A DNA stretch of 64,000 bases from Notospermus geniculatus (GCA_002633025.1 NMRB01000432.1:32743-96742), one strand, 5' to 3'. Shown: positions 51,256-62,203, counted from the first letter of the stretch. Numbers and translations are program-made. Notes: generated by a model not told the origin, from the letters alone.

Positions 51256-51742
51256 CTGTAAGTAGAAAGAAAAATGCCATCAGTTTGGAACCAGAGAAGA
51301 TCCAGATTATAAAGTTTTTGTCGACTGATTATCAGAGCAATTTGTGTGTTGTACAAGATGCAACCACATAACAAATTCTTCTGAGCAACAGTGAGCTGCA
51401 AGGAGAAAAAAAAAATGCATATTTCCCAAGGACTGGATATTCCATATAATTATGAGGTACATGGAACGAAAGTTATTGACTGGTATAACAGACGATCATT
51501 GGAAGCCGCCATCAAAGCCTTGAACCTAAGAAAAGCTAGACTAAGTAAGCTCCTGTCTAATGCTTTAGCAATTAAGTGCCAAATTCCTGCACCACCTCAG
51601 AGAACTTGTTTGATGAGTTCCTATGAACAGTAAGATCAGCACTCCTATGCCAAATATTCTGAACAAAACAATGCTGAACTGGAGTTCGCCACCAATACTA
51701 TTGCAAGAAACTACCAGATTCCTGTACCATCGTGGAAAACCA

Positions 51743-52060
51743 CTAGGTTTTTCTAGGATTCACATGAATAGTATAAAGATGTGTGTTTCTATTTGAACTA
51801 GTTGAAAATGCCCTCCCGCAAATATGACATTTATATGGTTTTTCCCCAGTGTGGATTCTTTCGTGTTTGGTCAGGTCCCCTTTCTGAGTGAAAGTTTTAG
51901 GACAGAAGGAACACTTGAAGGGCCTTGCTACTCCATGCACTTGCTGCACATGTTTGAGATGGGCACTTTTGTTGAGGCTGGTTAGTCCACAGTGGGAATA
52001 TTGATACACTGTTTCTAAGGTGCCTTGGGACACTGATAGATTGTCACGTGAAGTAGGTAT
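51743..52060 (-). CDS. C2H2 zinc-finger terminal exon Z2
   Basis: Acceptor TTTCTATTTGCAG is followed in phase 0 by ATA CCT ACT; no start codon, so it must be spliced to another exon. 105 codons then a stop. The first finger is degenerate: QYSHCGL has lost its first Cys. Fingers 2 and 3 (CSFCPKTFTQKGDLTKH and CHICGRAFSTSSNRNTH) are intact. It is the sister of Z1 (shared [20 protein letters not shown] block). Confidence 0.87.
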   Translation of the reverse strand: MPTSRDNLSVSQGTLETVYQYSHCGLTSLNKSAHLKHVQQVHGVARPFKCSFCPKTFTQKGDLTKHERIHTGEKPYKCHICGRAFSTSSNRNTHLYTIHVNPRKT

Positions 52061-52456
52061 CTGCAAATAGAAACGGAAATGCAGCGTGTAAGAACCAGGA
52101 AATGTCAGATTATTTGTAAAATAAATCTGATGATGGATTCCACCTTAGCAACAGCAGGCTTGGGCAAGCAGAAGCGAGTCAAACTTAACCTATGGCATTC
52201 AACTTGAACTCAACTGGAGGAGAGATACATTTACAAACAACGGATGAGAGATACATGAACAAATTCTGGAAGAAAAATACCCCAGTACATACGGAGGAGA
52301 CATACAAGTATGAATTCTGTACAAATTCTCACAAGTTCATGCATGGAATATCATTCAGCACAGAAATAACTTACATAATTACAGGTTCAACTGCAGAATA
52401 CATTTTTATCTCATATTGTGTTTAGTGAATTTTGGAATCACCTGAGCAATCTATCC

Positions 52457-52457
52457 N
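52457..52457. other. Single-N assembly join inside the zinc-finger array
   Basis: One N lies between Z2 and Z3, with two copies of the TATGGCAATCAATTTGAATG-type spacer motif on either side (about 52190 and 52490). The local duplication may be an unmerged overlap, so the number of spacer motifs here is uncertain. Confidence 0.6.
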
Positions 52458-52822
52458 CCCCCAGCTGGAGCAAGTGCACCTCAATTTGACCTATGGCAAT
52501 CAATTTGAATGGAATTGAAACTTGACACATGTACATGTACAAAATTCTCCATGAGAGATATACATGTATAAAATTCAGCAAGCGAGATCCACGTTCAGTA
52601 GCACTCTGGAAAAGAGACACCAAAATCTGAAGAGAGCTGCACAACTAGGGAAGAGAGATAGACATGTACTGTATGTTTGAAGTTGAGAAGAGAGACATGT
52701 ATATACAAATTCACGAAGAGAGCTACATGTACATATACATGTACAAACCTGGGGAGAAATACGGACAATCTTTCACAAGTTCATAGATGCACAGAATCAA
52801 AATTCAGCAGAAGAAGAAAAGT

Positions 52823-53164
52823 TCACTTCAGATTGTGTTGAGTTTTTTTGTGCCTTCGGAAATTGGAACTGTCATTGAAAAATTTTTTGCAGATGGTACA
52901 TTGAAAAGGTTTGGCACCAGTATGAAGTCTGAGGTGAGTGTTCAGATGTGACCGATAAGTGAACGATTTGTTGCACGTGGAACACTTAAATGGTTTGACA
53001 CCGGTATGAAGTCTGAAATGAACGTTAAGATCCCGTCGCCGACTGAAAGATTTCCCGCACTCTGGACAAGGAAAATGTTTTTCACCCGTGGGGGTTATAG
53101 TCCAACTTATGAGTTGAGGAGATATTCGTCCTTTTGACGAGACACACGAGACAGGGGGCAGCAT
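52823..53164 (-). CDS. C2H2 zinc-finger terminal exon Z3
   Basis: Acceptor CTCTACTTTCAG, phase 0, ATG CTG CCC. 113 codons, three intact fingers with helices RRRDLNVH, YRSHLNTH and NDSSNFRRH, then a stop. It belongs to the Z3-Z6 subgroup, which shares the start ML-P--S..LSKG, TGVKPF/TGAKPF linkers and a conserved last finger. Its spacer towards Z2 holds a repeated TATGGCATTCAACTTGAA-type motif found after other members. Confidence 0.88.
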   Translation of the reverse strand: MLPPVSCVSSKGRISPQLISWTITPTGEKHFPCPECGKSFSRRRDLNVHFRLHTGVKPFKCSTCNKSFTYRSHLNTHLRLHTGAKPFQCTICKKFFNDSSNFRRHKKTQHNLK

Positions 53165-53546
53165 CTGAAAGTAGAGAAAGAGGTACAAATCACTAAGGAG
53201 TACTACTCTTACAACTATTATTGGTATTTCAAGTCATAATAACATGAATACATCTGAGATATTGCCAGAATATAATGACCAGCGAGCAAGAGCCAGTACA
53301 CTTCCAGTCTTTGGAAGAACCAGAACAATCCAATCCAACAAGCCCCGGGAGACACAACTGCACCACAAGTTTAACGTATGCATTCAATTTGATTACATAT
53401 GGAGGAGAAATGTATGTAGAAACTCCCGAAGAGACATATGAATAAACTCTCACATGTTCATGCATAGAAAGAATACCATTCATTGCATACACAGACATAC
53501 ACTACCAAAATAACCTAGATGACAGGTTCAAATGTGGAAGAAAAAT

Positions 53547-53852
53547 TTACACTATATTGTGTTTAGCGAATTTGTGCTTTCTGAAATTGGAACTGTCAGA
53601 GAAAGATCTGTTGCAGATGGTACATTGAAATGGCTTGATGCCAGTATGAAGTCGGAGATGAACGTTAAGATGTGATCGTTGGGTAAAAGATTTCCTGCAG
53701 ACTGGACACTGAAAAGGTTTTTCACCCGTGTGGGTTCTTAGATGAATCTCTAACAAGCTGTCATACAAGAAAGTTTTCTTGCAGATATGACAGCTTATGG
53801 GTCGAGACGATTCTTGTCCTGTTGACAAGCCACTTGAGATTGGGCAAAGCAT
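53547..53852 (-). CDS. C2H2 zinc-finger terminal exon Z4
   Basis: Acceptor CTCTACTTTCAG, phase 0, ATG CTT TGC. 101 codons, three fingers: CHICKKTFLYDSLLEIH, CPVCRKSFTQRSHLNVH and CTICNRSFSDSSNFRKH, then a stop. It belongs to the Z3-Z6 subgroup; the first 24 residues (MLCPISSGLSTGQESSRPIS) are closest to Z6. Confidence 0.88.
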   Translation of the reverse strand: MLCPISSGLSTGQESSRPISCHICKKTFLYDSLLEIHLRTHTGEKPFQCPVCRKSFTQRSHLNVHLRLHTGIKPFQCTICNRSFSDSSNFRKHKFAKHNIV

Positions 53853-53946
53853 CTGAAAGTAGAGAAAGGAGGCATAAAGAATATGTACCACTCTTCGTCA
53901 CTCCAAGGAACAGCAGGGTGATATTTTAGATATTACCTGGTACTGA

Positions 53947-54160
53947 AAATATGTGACTCGTCACCACAAAACCAGTACATACACACTAAGTTGCTTTGAA
54001 GTTAGCAGGTTGAGACCAACGTTTTTCAATTTCAGTAAGCCTAGCTTAATGTCTGTCTAAGTCTTATGTGAAATCTGAGTGATTACATTTCTTCCTTTAT
54101 CTCCTGGAGTTATTTTGGATCAAGCTTGTTCATACAGGTTTTGCAGTGACGGGTCACATA
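53947..54160. repeat. MITE with TATGTGACTCGTCAC ends
   Basis: Left ATATGTGACTCGTCAC and right GTGACGGGTCACATA are inverted repeats of the family seen at 15724-15939. It lies between exons Z4 and Z5. Confidence 0.75.
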
Positions 54161-54482
54161 ATGATCTGACAAGCCAGCTCGACTCCGGTTTTCTCACTTT
54201 AGGATCACCTCAGCAAGCCAGCAGCCCTGGGTGAGCAGGGCAACTGCAAAAGCAACTGACCTATGGCATTCAATCTGAATGCAACTGGAGGACAGATACA
54301 TGCACAAACTCTGGGAGAGATGCACGTACAGAAGTTCACACATTTATGTACATGTACATGTAATATTGTTCATTGTAAGAATACAATGATTATGTACATA
54401 ATTTCAAATTCAATGTGGAAAAAAAACTACATCTTCATTTCATGCACAGAATCCAGCTTCAACAGAGGAAGAAAAGTTTAGG

Positions 54483-54788
54483 CTACATCAGATTGTGTTG
54501 GGTGAATTTGTGCTTTCGGAAATTGGAACCATCGGCGAAAGATTTGTTACAGATTGTACACTGGAATGGTTTGACACCTGTATGAGTTCTGAGATGAGTG
54601 GTCAGATTAAAGTTATGAGCGAATCGCTTGCCGCAGAAGGAACACCCAAATGGTTTTTCACCCGTGTGGCTTCTGAGATGAACCTTGAGAGTGCGATTAG
54701 AGATTAAAACTTTCTTGCAGATAGGACAAGTTTTGGATTGAAGAGATTTTCCTTCTTTTGACAAGACACACAAATCGGGGCTCAGCAT
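54483..54788 (-). CDS. C2H2 zinc-finger terminal exon Z5
   Basis: Acceptor CTCTACTTTCAG, phase 0, ATG CTG AGC. 101 codons, three fingers: CPICKKVLISNRTLKVH, CSFCGKRFAHNFNLTTH and CTICNKSFADGSNFRKH, then a stop. The last finger is shared with Z3, Z4 and Z6, while the first two carry different helix residues. Confidence 0.88.
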   Translation of the reverse strand: MLSPDLCVLSKEGKSLQSKTCPICKKVLISNRTLKVHLRSHTGEKPFGCSFCGKRFAHNFNLTTHLRTHTGVKPFQCTICNKSFADGSNFRKHKFTQHNLM

Positions 54789-55165
54789 CTGAAAGTAGAG
54801 AAAGAGGTATGGATTACTAACAAGTCTTACACTTTGCCACTTCAAGTACTCAGACAGCAGGGAGACAATTTTGATATTACTCAGAATATTATGACCTAAA
54901 AGCCAGCACAGTTCAGATTTAGACTTTCAAACTTAAAAGATTCACCTGCAGGCCAGGGCAAGGAGCTGGAACTCGGCATCTCAAATCTATCCGAAGGCAT
55001 AAAATTTGAATGCAACTCGAAAACAAGACATATGAATGAACTCCAGAAGAGAGATACCAATATACCCGGTACATGTATGCTAAAATTCTCGAAGAGAGAT
55101 ACATGCACTTGTATGGAAGAGAGAACCTACATAAATATGGACAAGTTCAACCACGGATGAAAAAT

Positions 55166-55477
55166 TTACATCATATTGTGCATGTTGTGTCGTACGATGT
55201 GTTTTCGAAAGTTGGATTTGTCAGAGAAAGATTTGTTGCAGATGGTACATTGAAATGGTTTGACACCAGTATGAAGTCGGAGATGAGTGGTCAGATGCTC
55301 TTGTCGACTGAAAGATTTGCTACAGACTGAACACTTGAACGGTTTTTCACCCGTGTGGGTTCTGAGATGAACTACAAGCGAGCTATTAAACGCGAAAGCT
55401 TTCTTGCAGGTAGGACATCTCATGGGTTGAGGTGATTCTTGTCCTTTTGACAAGGCACTTGAGATGGGGTGCAACAT
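55166..55477 (-). CDS. C2H2 zinc-finger terminal exon Z6
   Basis: Acceptor CTCTACTTTCAG, phase 0, ATG TTG CAC. 103 codons, three fingers: CPTCKKAFAFNSSLVVH, CSVCSKSFSRQEHLTTH and CTICNKSFSDKSNFRKH, then a stop. Last member of the Z3-Z6 subgroup. Confidence 0.88.
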   Translation of the reverse strand: MLHPISSALSKGQESPQPMRCPTCKKAFAFNSSLVVHLRTHTGEKPFKCSVCSKSFSRQEHLTTHLRLHTGVKPFQCTICNKSFSDKSNFRKHIVRHNMHNMM

Positions 55478-55566
55478 CTGAAAGTAGAGAAAGAGGTAAA
55501 CGATTACTAACAGGAATTACTCTTTCTCACTTTCAGTAAACTATTTTGACTAGGGTGGGGGAACTT

Positions 55567-55863
55567 TCAATGGAGTGAAGACTGTTTTCTTATGTGCATT
55601 CCTTTGTGCCTCCTGAAGGCTGAACTATCAGCGAACCCCTTCCCGCACGTCTGACACTTAAATGGTTTCTCCCCAGTATGAATGCGTTCATGGGTTTTCC
55701 AATGTCCTTTCCGTGTGAACCTTTTTTCACAGTAGGAACATCTAAATGGCTTTTCACCCGAGTGAATAATCACATGTCTTTCGAAAGCAGTCTTCGTTAT
55801 GAAGATCTTGTGACAAGTGGGACACCGAAATGTGGTACGTGGAAGCCAGAGTGGATCAAACAT
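55567..55863 (-). CDS. C2H2 zinc-finger terminal exon Z7
   Basis: Acceptor TTTCTACTTCCAG, phase 0, ATG TTT GAT. 98 codons, three fingers: CPTCHKIFITKTAFERH, CSYCEKRFTRKGHWKTH and CQTCGKGFADSSAFRRH, with SGEKPF and TGEKPF linkers, then a stop. Only about 90 bp separate its stop from the Z6 acceptor, the shortest spacer in the array. Confidence 0.88.
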   Translation of the reverse strand: MFDPLWLPRTTFRCPTCHKIFITKTAFERHVIIHSGEKPFRCSYCEKRFTRKGHWKTHERIHTGEKPFKCQTCGKGFADSSAFRRHKGMHIRKQSSLH

Positions 55864-55978
55864 CTGGAAGTAGAAAGAGAAACTACTATCAGCTTGTTTT
55901 GACAATCTATCAACAATTTGTCTGAGTTAATAGGTCGTTTTCCGAGCTTCCCAACACTTACATGTTCCCGGATACGAT

Positions 55979-56302
55979 CTAGTACAACTGGTACCCAATA
56001 TAATGGTTAGCTGCATGCCTCTTACAAGATGAAACATCAGAAAATCTCTTTCCACAGACTTGACATTCATATGGTTTTTCCCTAGTGTGAATTCTTTCGT
56101 GTGCTTTTTGGTTCCCTTTCTGACTAAAGCGCTTGTCACAGAATGAACATGGAAAGGGTTTTTCCCCGGTGTGAACACGTATATGAGCCTTCAACAAACT
56201 TCTCGAGTTAAATTGCTTGTCGCACGAAGTGCAAGCAAACATTTTATGTGGAGCTTGTCTGGCACCGCTGGCACCACGAAACCAAACACGAGATCCAAAC
56301 AT
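55979..56302 (-). CDS. C2H2 zinc-finger terminal exon Z8
   Basis: Acceptor TTTCTACTTTCAG, phase 0, ATG TTT GGA. 107 codons with a Gly/Arg-rich lead, then three fingers: CTSCDKQFNSRSLLKAH, CSFCDKRFSQKGNQKAH (Gln in place of the usual helix Leu) and CQVCGKRFSDVSSCKRH, then a stop. It stands alone; the 780 bp upstream hold no intact finger. Confidence 0.88.
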   Translation of the reverse strand: MFGSRVWFRGASGARQAPHKMFACTSCDKQFNSRSLLKAHIRVHTGEKPFPCSFCDKRFSQKGNQKAHERIHTREKPYECQVCGKRFSDVSSCKRHAANHYIGYQLY

Positions 56303-57087
56303 CTGAAAGTAGAAAACGGAAGATGAAATCAGTGACTGAAGAACTGAACCCTGATACATTCATAAAACCTCATGCATGACCTATTGATGTGATTAGCTGA
56401 AAAAATCTGGTTGCAGTCTTCCAAATCCCATGACTTATGCGAGGGAATAAAATTGTTACAGACTGTTCAGAAAGTCAGACAATACCCCTTGACTTTTTTG
56501 TGGGATTCTGGCCTTCTCCTGCCAGTGTGTAGCCAATAGTTAAGACTTCCAAAAGTCATCGGTTACATATGCCTTTAGCTGCACTGAATGCTGTGAACTT
56601 GGAGAATGAATGCCTACATCATTACAAAAGAGAATGCAGACCACCAAACACCAGCTGATGGGAGATAAACCATGGAAGGAGACTTTCCATGAAAACTGCC
56701 CAAATCTAGGCTCCATTTTGCTAAAAGTTATGGTAGTGTCCAAATCTCTGTGAAACAGTGATGGACCTGGAGAGAGTATTGAACCAAAACCGTTAACAAT
56801 GAAGGCCTGATAAAGTCAAGTGTAAGTGTAAAGTCAGTGCAGCTATAATACTAAAAACTTCACTCGTATAGAGCATCACAACAATTTCCATGAAGATTTC
56901 GTAGTCCACTCGTTCAAAAGACTAATGAGAAATGTGAAGAATCGTCGAGAAGTTAGAAGAATGTCAAACTCTACAAAGAAGTCTATAGTGGGCGATTATG
57001 CTGTAAGTATCAGACCAATTCAATCAAAATCTCCACTATGCAAAAGCCTGTACACCTATGAAGTTGAACATTTCCTGGAGAAGGGCA
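56303..57087 (-). other. Spacer between Z8 and the decayed Z9
   Basis: No finger motif, repeat element or RNA gene is recognised in this 0.8 kb intronic stretch. Confidence 0.5.
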
Positions 57088-57300
57088 TCACATCATAGAT
57101 GACATATTCAGATGAGGAACCTTCTTATGCCTCTTGAATGCCGAGGGATCGGAAAATTTCATGCCACATTTTGGACATTCGTGTGGTCTCTCACTCAAGG
57201 GTCAAATGTGGACTTCTAGGAGACTTTTTCCACAATAAGAACACAAACACAGACAGCGGGTGTTAAGAGACGGAACACCAGGTGGCTGTACACCTGTACG
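57088..57300 (-). pseudogene. Decayed zinc-finger exon Z9
   Basis: The left part of the frame (QPPGVPSLNTRCLCLCSYCGK, then SLLEVHI and a stop) resembles the start of Z11. The right part (SERPHECPKCGMKFSDPSAF, ending LNMSSMM) resembles the end of Z10. The central finger and TGEKPF linker are lost, and a TGA interrupts the frame. So the exon is chimeric, formed by deletion between two neighbouring members, and is dead. Confidence 0.75.
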
Positions 57301-57325
57301 AAGCTAACATTCCTGCCGAAGGGCA

Positions 57326-57646
57326 TCACATCATAGATGGCATAATATTCAGATGAGAAATCTTATGCCTCCTGAATGAAGAGGCATCAGAAAATGTCTT
57401 CCCACAACGTGGACACTCGTATGGTCTCTCACTTGTATGGATTCGTTCATGAGTTTTCAGATTTCCCTTTTGAGAAAATGCCTTTGAGCAGTACGAGCAT
57501 TTAAATGGTTTTTCCCCCGTGTGGATACGCATGTGCCTTGTGAACGCCGACGACCCGACAACTTGATTACACAAGGAGCATTTTGTACGATTTAAAGGTA
57601 TCGGTACTCTGGCATCTTGAGAGTAAGGAGATGTATGCTCAACTAC
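57326..57646 (-). CDS. C2H2 zinc-finger terminal exon Z10
   Basis: Acceptor TTTCTCTACTTGCAG, phase 0, GTA GTT GAG (no ATG). 106 codons, three fingers: [33 protein letters not shown] and [17 protein letters not shown], with one TSERPY linker, then a stop. Confidence 0.87.
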   Translation of the reverse strand, partial: VVEHTSPYSQDARVPIPLNRTKCSLCNQVVGSSAFTRHMRIHTGEKPFKCSYCSKAFSQKGNLKTHERIHTSERPYECPRCGKTFSDASSFRRHKISHLNIMPSMM

Positions 57647-57956
57647 CTGCAAGTAGAGAAATGGAAACTGATCATGGTCATGTTGGCAAGAGATCTGGAG
57701 ACAGACAGGGTGCAGAGAATAGAAGAACATATCTGAAAACCAGAAAATTGGGGAAGTCACTCAGATCGGCAGAGTTCAGACGCCACCAACATGACTTCAC
57801 TCAAACTTAGACTGAAAGCAAACCTCTGATATATTCTTGTATCCCAATGAAACTGCCAGCCCAGACACCTTTAGCATTCAGAATGATCCAGAGAAGACAA
57901 AGCTGCTAAAAACCAAACGCATCGACGTCAAGAAATTTGAATCTGTCAGGAATCTG

Positions 57957-58301
<345 letters not shown>

Positions 58302-58571
58302 TTATTTCTCACTCAACCTGGGGCAATCAGGCTAAAGTAAACTGCAATGTGAAATATACTGATTTGAGAAATCCAGCAGAATTTTCTGTAGACAAAAGCC
58401 ACATCCTTTGACCTCTGTTGCAACCTATATGATCTAATAACGGTACTCAAAAAAAGAATCCACTTGATTCAGCAAACTTAGCCTGTAAATGAAGTGATCC
58501 ACCAGAAATCAACCGCAAAATTTTGAAACATAGTTCTATATGGGCTTCAGTTCTCATCATGCATAAAGCAG

Positions 58572-58904
58572 TTATTGCATGTGAGAAGTTCTCATCATGT
58601 CCCAATTTAACTGCACATGTGAAGCACGATGTGCATTCATGTTCGACTGAACTGCAAACGATTTGCCACATATGTCACACTCGTATGGTTTTTCTCCTGT
58701 GTGAATTCTTTCATGAAGTTTCACGTGTTCTTTACGACGGAAAGATTTCTCACAGAACGAACAACGAAATGGTCTTTCACCAGTGTGGGTTCGGAGGTGA
58801 ACATTCAGCTGATATCTCGAACTGAACCACTTTTTGCAGAAAGAGCAAGTTGAGAGGTTCCTCGCATCCCAAACTTGGCCATGAAAACCAAACATGTGAG
58901 AAAT
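58572..58904 (-). CDS. C2H2 zinc-finger terminal exon Z12
   Basis: Acceptor TTTCTACTTTCAG, phase 0, ATT TCT CAC ATG. 110 codons, three fingers: CSFCKKWFSSRYQLNVH, CSFCEKSFRRKEHVKLH and CDICGKSFAVQSNMNAH, followed by a 17-residue tail, then a stop. Confidence 0.88.
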   Translation of the reverse strand: MSHMFGFHGQVWDARNLSTCSFCKKWFSSRYQLNVHLRTHTGERPFRCSFCEKSFRRKEHVKLHERIHTGEKPYECDICGKSFAVQSNMNAHRASHVQLNWDMMRTSHMQ

Positions 58905-59444
58905 CTGAAAGTAGAAATGTGAATATCATCACTGACTTGATGTACACACGAGATAGTTTACATTTTATATTACAGTTTATATTTCAAGCGAAAACACCAT
59001 AATGGAACAGAAAACACTGAAAAATGAAAGATTTTGGAAATCCACTTCTCTAGAATCGACTACTGAAAGCTTAGAACAACATTTTTCACAGGATGACAAT
59101 TATTTTTATGAGATGCTTATTTACACAGAACTCCGCTGAAATAGAAGATGATATGCAGTTCCCAACGACCACAGAAAAACAATCTGACAGAGACAAGAAT
59201 ATTGTACTTCAAGCTGGAATCAGATGACAACCCAAACATGCCACGTGCGTCTTCCTGTTCAGCCTCCAATGTCAGAAATCAGAAACTCCGGTCTCTCTGG
59301 ATTCATAACTTGATGACATGGCTGAAAGTGGCGGACCTACAGACAAGCACACTGAACGTTGATTGCTCCAAGGATGGATGTCCTCAGGGCATTGCGGGAG
59401 GATTCTGCCGTTGAGACTGAAAACCTTGTGTTGCAATGGAACAC

Positions 59445-59822
59445 TCAAAGAGCTTCTTTGGTGTGGATTTGTTGATGTCTTCTCAGACACCTCCGAGTCT
59501 GGAAAACTTTCCCACAATCAGAACACTTGTAGGGTTTTTCACTTGTATGCACGCGTTCATGTGCTTTCATATTTGATACAGCTGAGAACTCTTTTCCACA
59601 ATAACTACACTTATATGGCTTGTCTCCAGTATGAATTCGTTCATGTCTTTTCAAGGTTTCTTTCCGATTGAACCTTTTCCCACAATAACCACATGCAAAT
59701 GGCTTTTCTCCCGTATGAATTCGAATATGTTCGTCCAAGGGTGAACGATACCTAAAAACTTTACCACAATATGTGCACACTAGCAGCTGCCCACATCCCT
59801 GACCTTGAGCGGAATGACTGAT
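59445..59822 (-). CDS. C2H2 zinc-finger terminal exon Z13 (four fingers)
   Basis: Acceptor TTTGTCTAATTTCAG, phase 0, ATC AGT CAT. 125 codons: a lead with SAQGQGCGQLLV, then four fingers [51 protein letters not shown] and CSDCGKVFQTRRCLRRH, then a stop. It is the only member with four intact fingers; its relatives Z14 and Z15 have lost the fourth by frameshift. Confidence 0.88.
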   Translation of the reverse strand: MSHSAQGQGCGQLLVCTYCGKVFRYRSPLDEHIRIHTGEKPFACGYCGKRFNRKETLKRHERIHTGDKPYKCSYCGKEFSAVSNMKAHERVHTSEKPYKCSDCGKVFQTRRCLRRHQQIHTKEAL

Positions 59823-60192
59823 CTGAAATTAGACAAAGGAACAGCCATGATACGACTATCAAGGGATGACACTGACTGGCCTGACCGCCATATTTCCAAA
59901 AGGTCAGCTTTTAAGGTTGCAAAGATCCGCATTTTGACTGGAATAGAACTGAAGAGACGACCTGATGAGAAAGACAGTAGATATGCCTGCCATGTTGTCC
60001 TAAAACACTCCCAAACCTGGCAACTGGGATTCAGAGCTTGACAAATCTGAAAGATCACTGATCTACTAACCCACAACCCAAGCCAATGAGATACATTGAT
60101 GCATTGTTTATTAGTGAATTGCCACCATAAAAGTGTTATATAGTAGCCTTGAAAATATCGACATGTGGACTGAATTTTATCAACTATTATGG

Positions 60193-60320
60193 CAATATTT
60201 ATGAAGCCTTCACAACTTTGTGTTCACGCAAATCTATTGTAAGGCAGTCAGTGAACAATAGGGCATGTGCAGCCAAACAATAGATGCGTGAATGCTCAGT
60301 GGCAAAGGCTTCATAAATAC
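60193..60320. repeat. Palindromic MITE, second copy
   Basis: ATATTTATGAAGCCTTCACA at the left and AGGCTTCATAAATA at the right match the element at 24272-24422. The centre is inverted relative to that copy, as expected for a near-symmetrical element. Confidence 0.75.
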
Positions 60321-60439
60321 CGTATAGTCCCTGGTGTGTATGCACGAGGGAATGTCCATCTAACACAGCAAAATGGGATGGATGTCCTCAAGGCATTCAG
60401 GGAGTAGGGGATGACTGTCAATGACCTGACTTTTTCAGG

Positions 60440-60607
<168 letters not shown>

Positions 60608-60922
60608 CTACATTTGTACCACTTGCAGGGTTTTTTCACCAGCAGCTGTATGTGTACGTTCATGTATTTTCATATTTGATCTATATTTGAACTCTTTTCT
60701 ACAATAACTACACGTATATGGCATATCTCCGGTATGATTTCGTTGATGTATTTTCAAGACTGATTTCCGACTGAACCTTTTTCCACAATAACCACACGCA
60801 AATGGCCTTTCTCCGGTATGAGTTCGCATATGTTCGTCCAGCTTTGAACGATGCTTAAAAAGTTTACCACAATATGTGCACACTAGCTGTCCAAATCTCT
60901 GACCTTGAGCCGAAAGTACGAT
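60608..60922 (-). CDS. C2H2 zinc-finger terminal exon Z14
   Basis: Acceptor TTTGTCTAATTTCAG, phase 0, ATC GTA CTT. 104 codons: lead [11 protein letters not shown] shared with Z15, three fingers [34 protein letters not shown] and CSYCRKEFKYRSNMKIH, then HTAAGEKTLQVVQM and a stop. The end is a frameshifted fourth finger (another frame gives KCSVGG). Confidence 0.85.
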   Translation of the reverse strand: MVLSAQGQRFGQLVCTYCGKLFKHRSKLDEHMRTHTGERPFACGYCGKRFSRKSVLKIHQRNHTGDMPYTCSYCRKEFKYRSNMKIHERTHTAAGEKTLQVVQM

Positions 60923-61599
60923 CTGAAATTAGACAAAGGAACAGTCATGATACGACTATCAAGGAATGACACCTACTAATGACGTCCATCATCGTCTCAA
61001 CTGAGCATCAGTCCAAGACAACACACCTGAAGATCATCTGACCAAACATTTCAACGATCAGTTTCGCTTGATGGAATTTTGACTGGAACAGAATGGAAGA
61101 AATGACCAGGTGAGCAAGAAATAAATACGGCATGTTGTCCTCAAAAACGCTCCCATAAACCTGCTTGGATTCACCTGAAATAGGCTATTCTACTGACCCA
61201 CAACTTAAGCCACTGAAATACGTTGATACCTTCAGTACAAGCAATGCTCTCAAAATTGTTTAGAACCATATGCACCAGAACGGCTCGGCTCAAATTGTCC
61301 TCTAACTGGGTCTGAAGGCCAACTGTAACACAACTGTCACTGAAGTATTACTCTGAATTCACACAGAATTATTCTGAGTATCAAAGACCCTATTCACCCT
61401 TCAAGCTACAACTACATCACCGCATCTGACATTTAACGAGGGTCGATGGTGCTCAGGTATTAGATTTTTAATGTTAAAGATATCCTCATTCTATAGCTGA
61501 TAATCCAGTTCTGTTCTGTTTGTGAAAGGGCTCTCAGAGTTTGATAACCACAAAAGTTTTTGTAAAATGGATTAAATATTTTCTCCCTGGAATGCGTTT

Positions 61600-61720
61600 T
61601 TGTACCAGTATACCAGTTTTGATTTCTGACCTTATGTTTATTCACAGTTGCTCTCTGTCTGAATCTTTTTTCACAATGAACAACACTCAATGGCCTTTCT
61701 CCAGTATGAATTCATATATT
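61600..61720 (-). pseudogene. Isolated decayed zinc finger
   Basis: A frame reads HTGERPLSVVHCEKRFRQRA and then TVNKHK. The first Cys has become Ser and no acceptor or further finger follows. Relic of another array member between Z14 and Z15. Confidence 0.65.
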
Positions 61721-61837
61721 TGACTCAAACATTAATCAATGGCAATATATATGTTCAAATATTCGGGACGTTAACACGAGTTGAAGCATAGCTCTATGAA
61801 GCACGGACTGAAAACCTAGTCTTGCAAATGGAACCAC

Positions 61838-62203
61838 TTAAATAGCTTTTTCCCTTTGTGGATTTGTTGATGTGTCCTCAGACACCTCCGACACCACATT
61901 CGTAACATTTGTAGGTTTTTTTTCACCTCTATGCGTGAGTTCATGCATTTTCATGTCTGATCTAGTTTTGAACTCTTTTCCACAATAATTACACTTATAT
62001 GGCTTATCTCCGGAATGACGCTGTTCGTGTGTTTTCAAGTTTGATTTCCGGCCGAACCTTTTACCGCAATAACCACACGCAAATGGCCTTTCTCCGGTAT
62101 GACTTCGCATATGTTCGTCCAACTTTGACTGATACATAAAAAGTTTACCACAATGTGTGCACACTAGTTGTCCAAATCTCTGACCTTGAGCCGAAAGAAC
62201 AAT
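61838..62203 (-). CDS. C2H2 zinc-finger terminal exon Z15
   Basis: Acceptor TTGTCTTATTTCAG, phase 0, ATT GTT CTT. 121 codons: lead [11 protein letters not shown], fingers [34 protein letters not shown] and [17 protein letters not shown]. The tail [16 protein letters not shown] is out of frame relative to a former fourth finger (other frames give YKCYECG and [10 protein letters not shown]). An A-run of eight where the shift occurred suggests slippage. Confidence 0.86.
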   Translation of the reverse strand: MVLSAQGQRFGQLVCTHCGKLFMYQSKLDEHMRSHTGERPFACGYCGKRFGRKSNLKTHEQRHSGDKPYKCNYCGKEFKTRSDMKMHELTHRGEKKPTNVTNVVSEVSEDTSTNPQREKAI

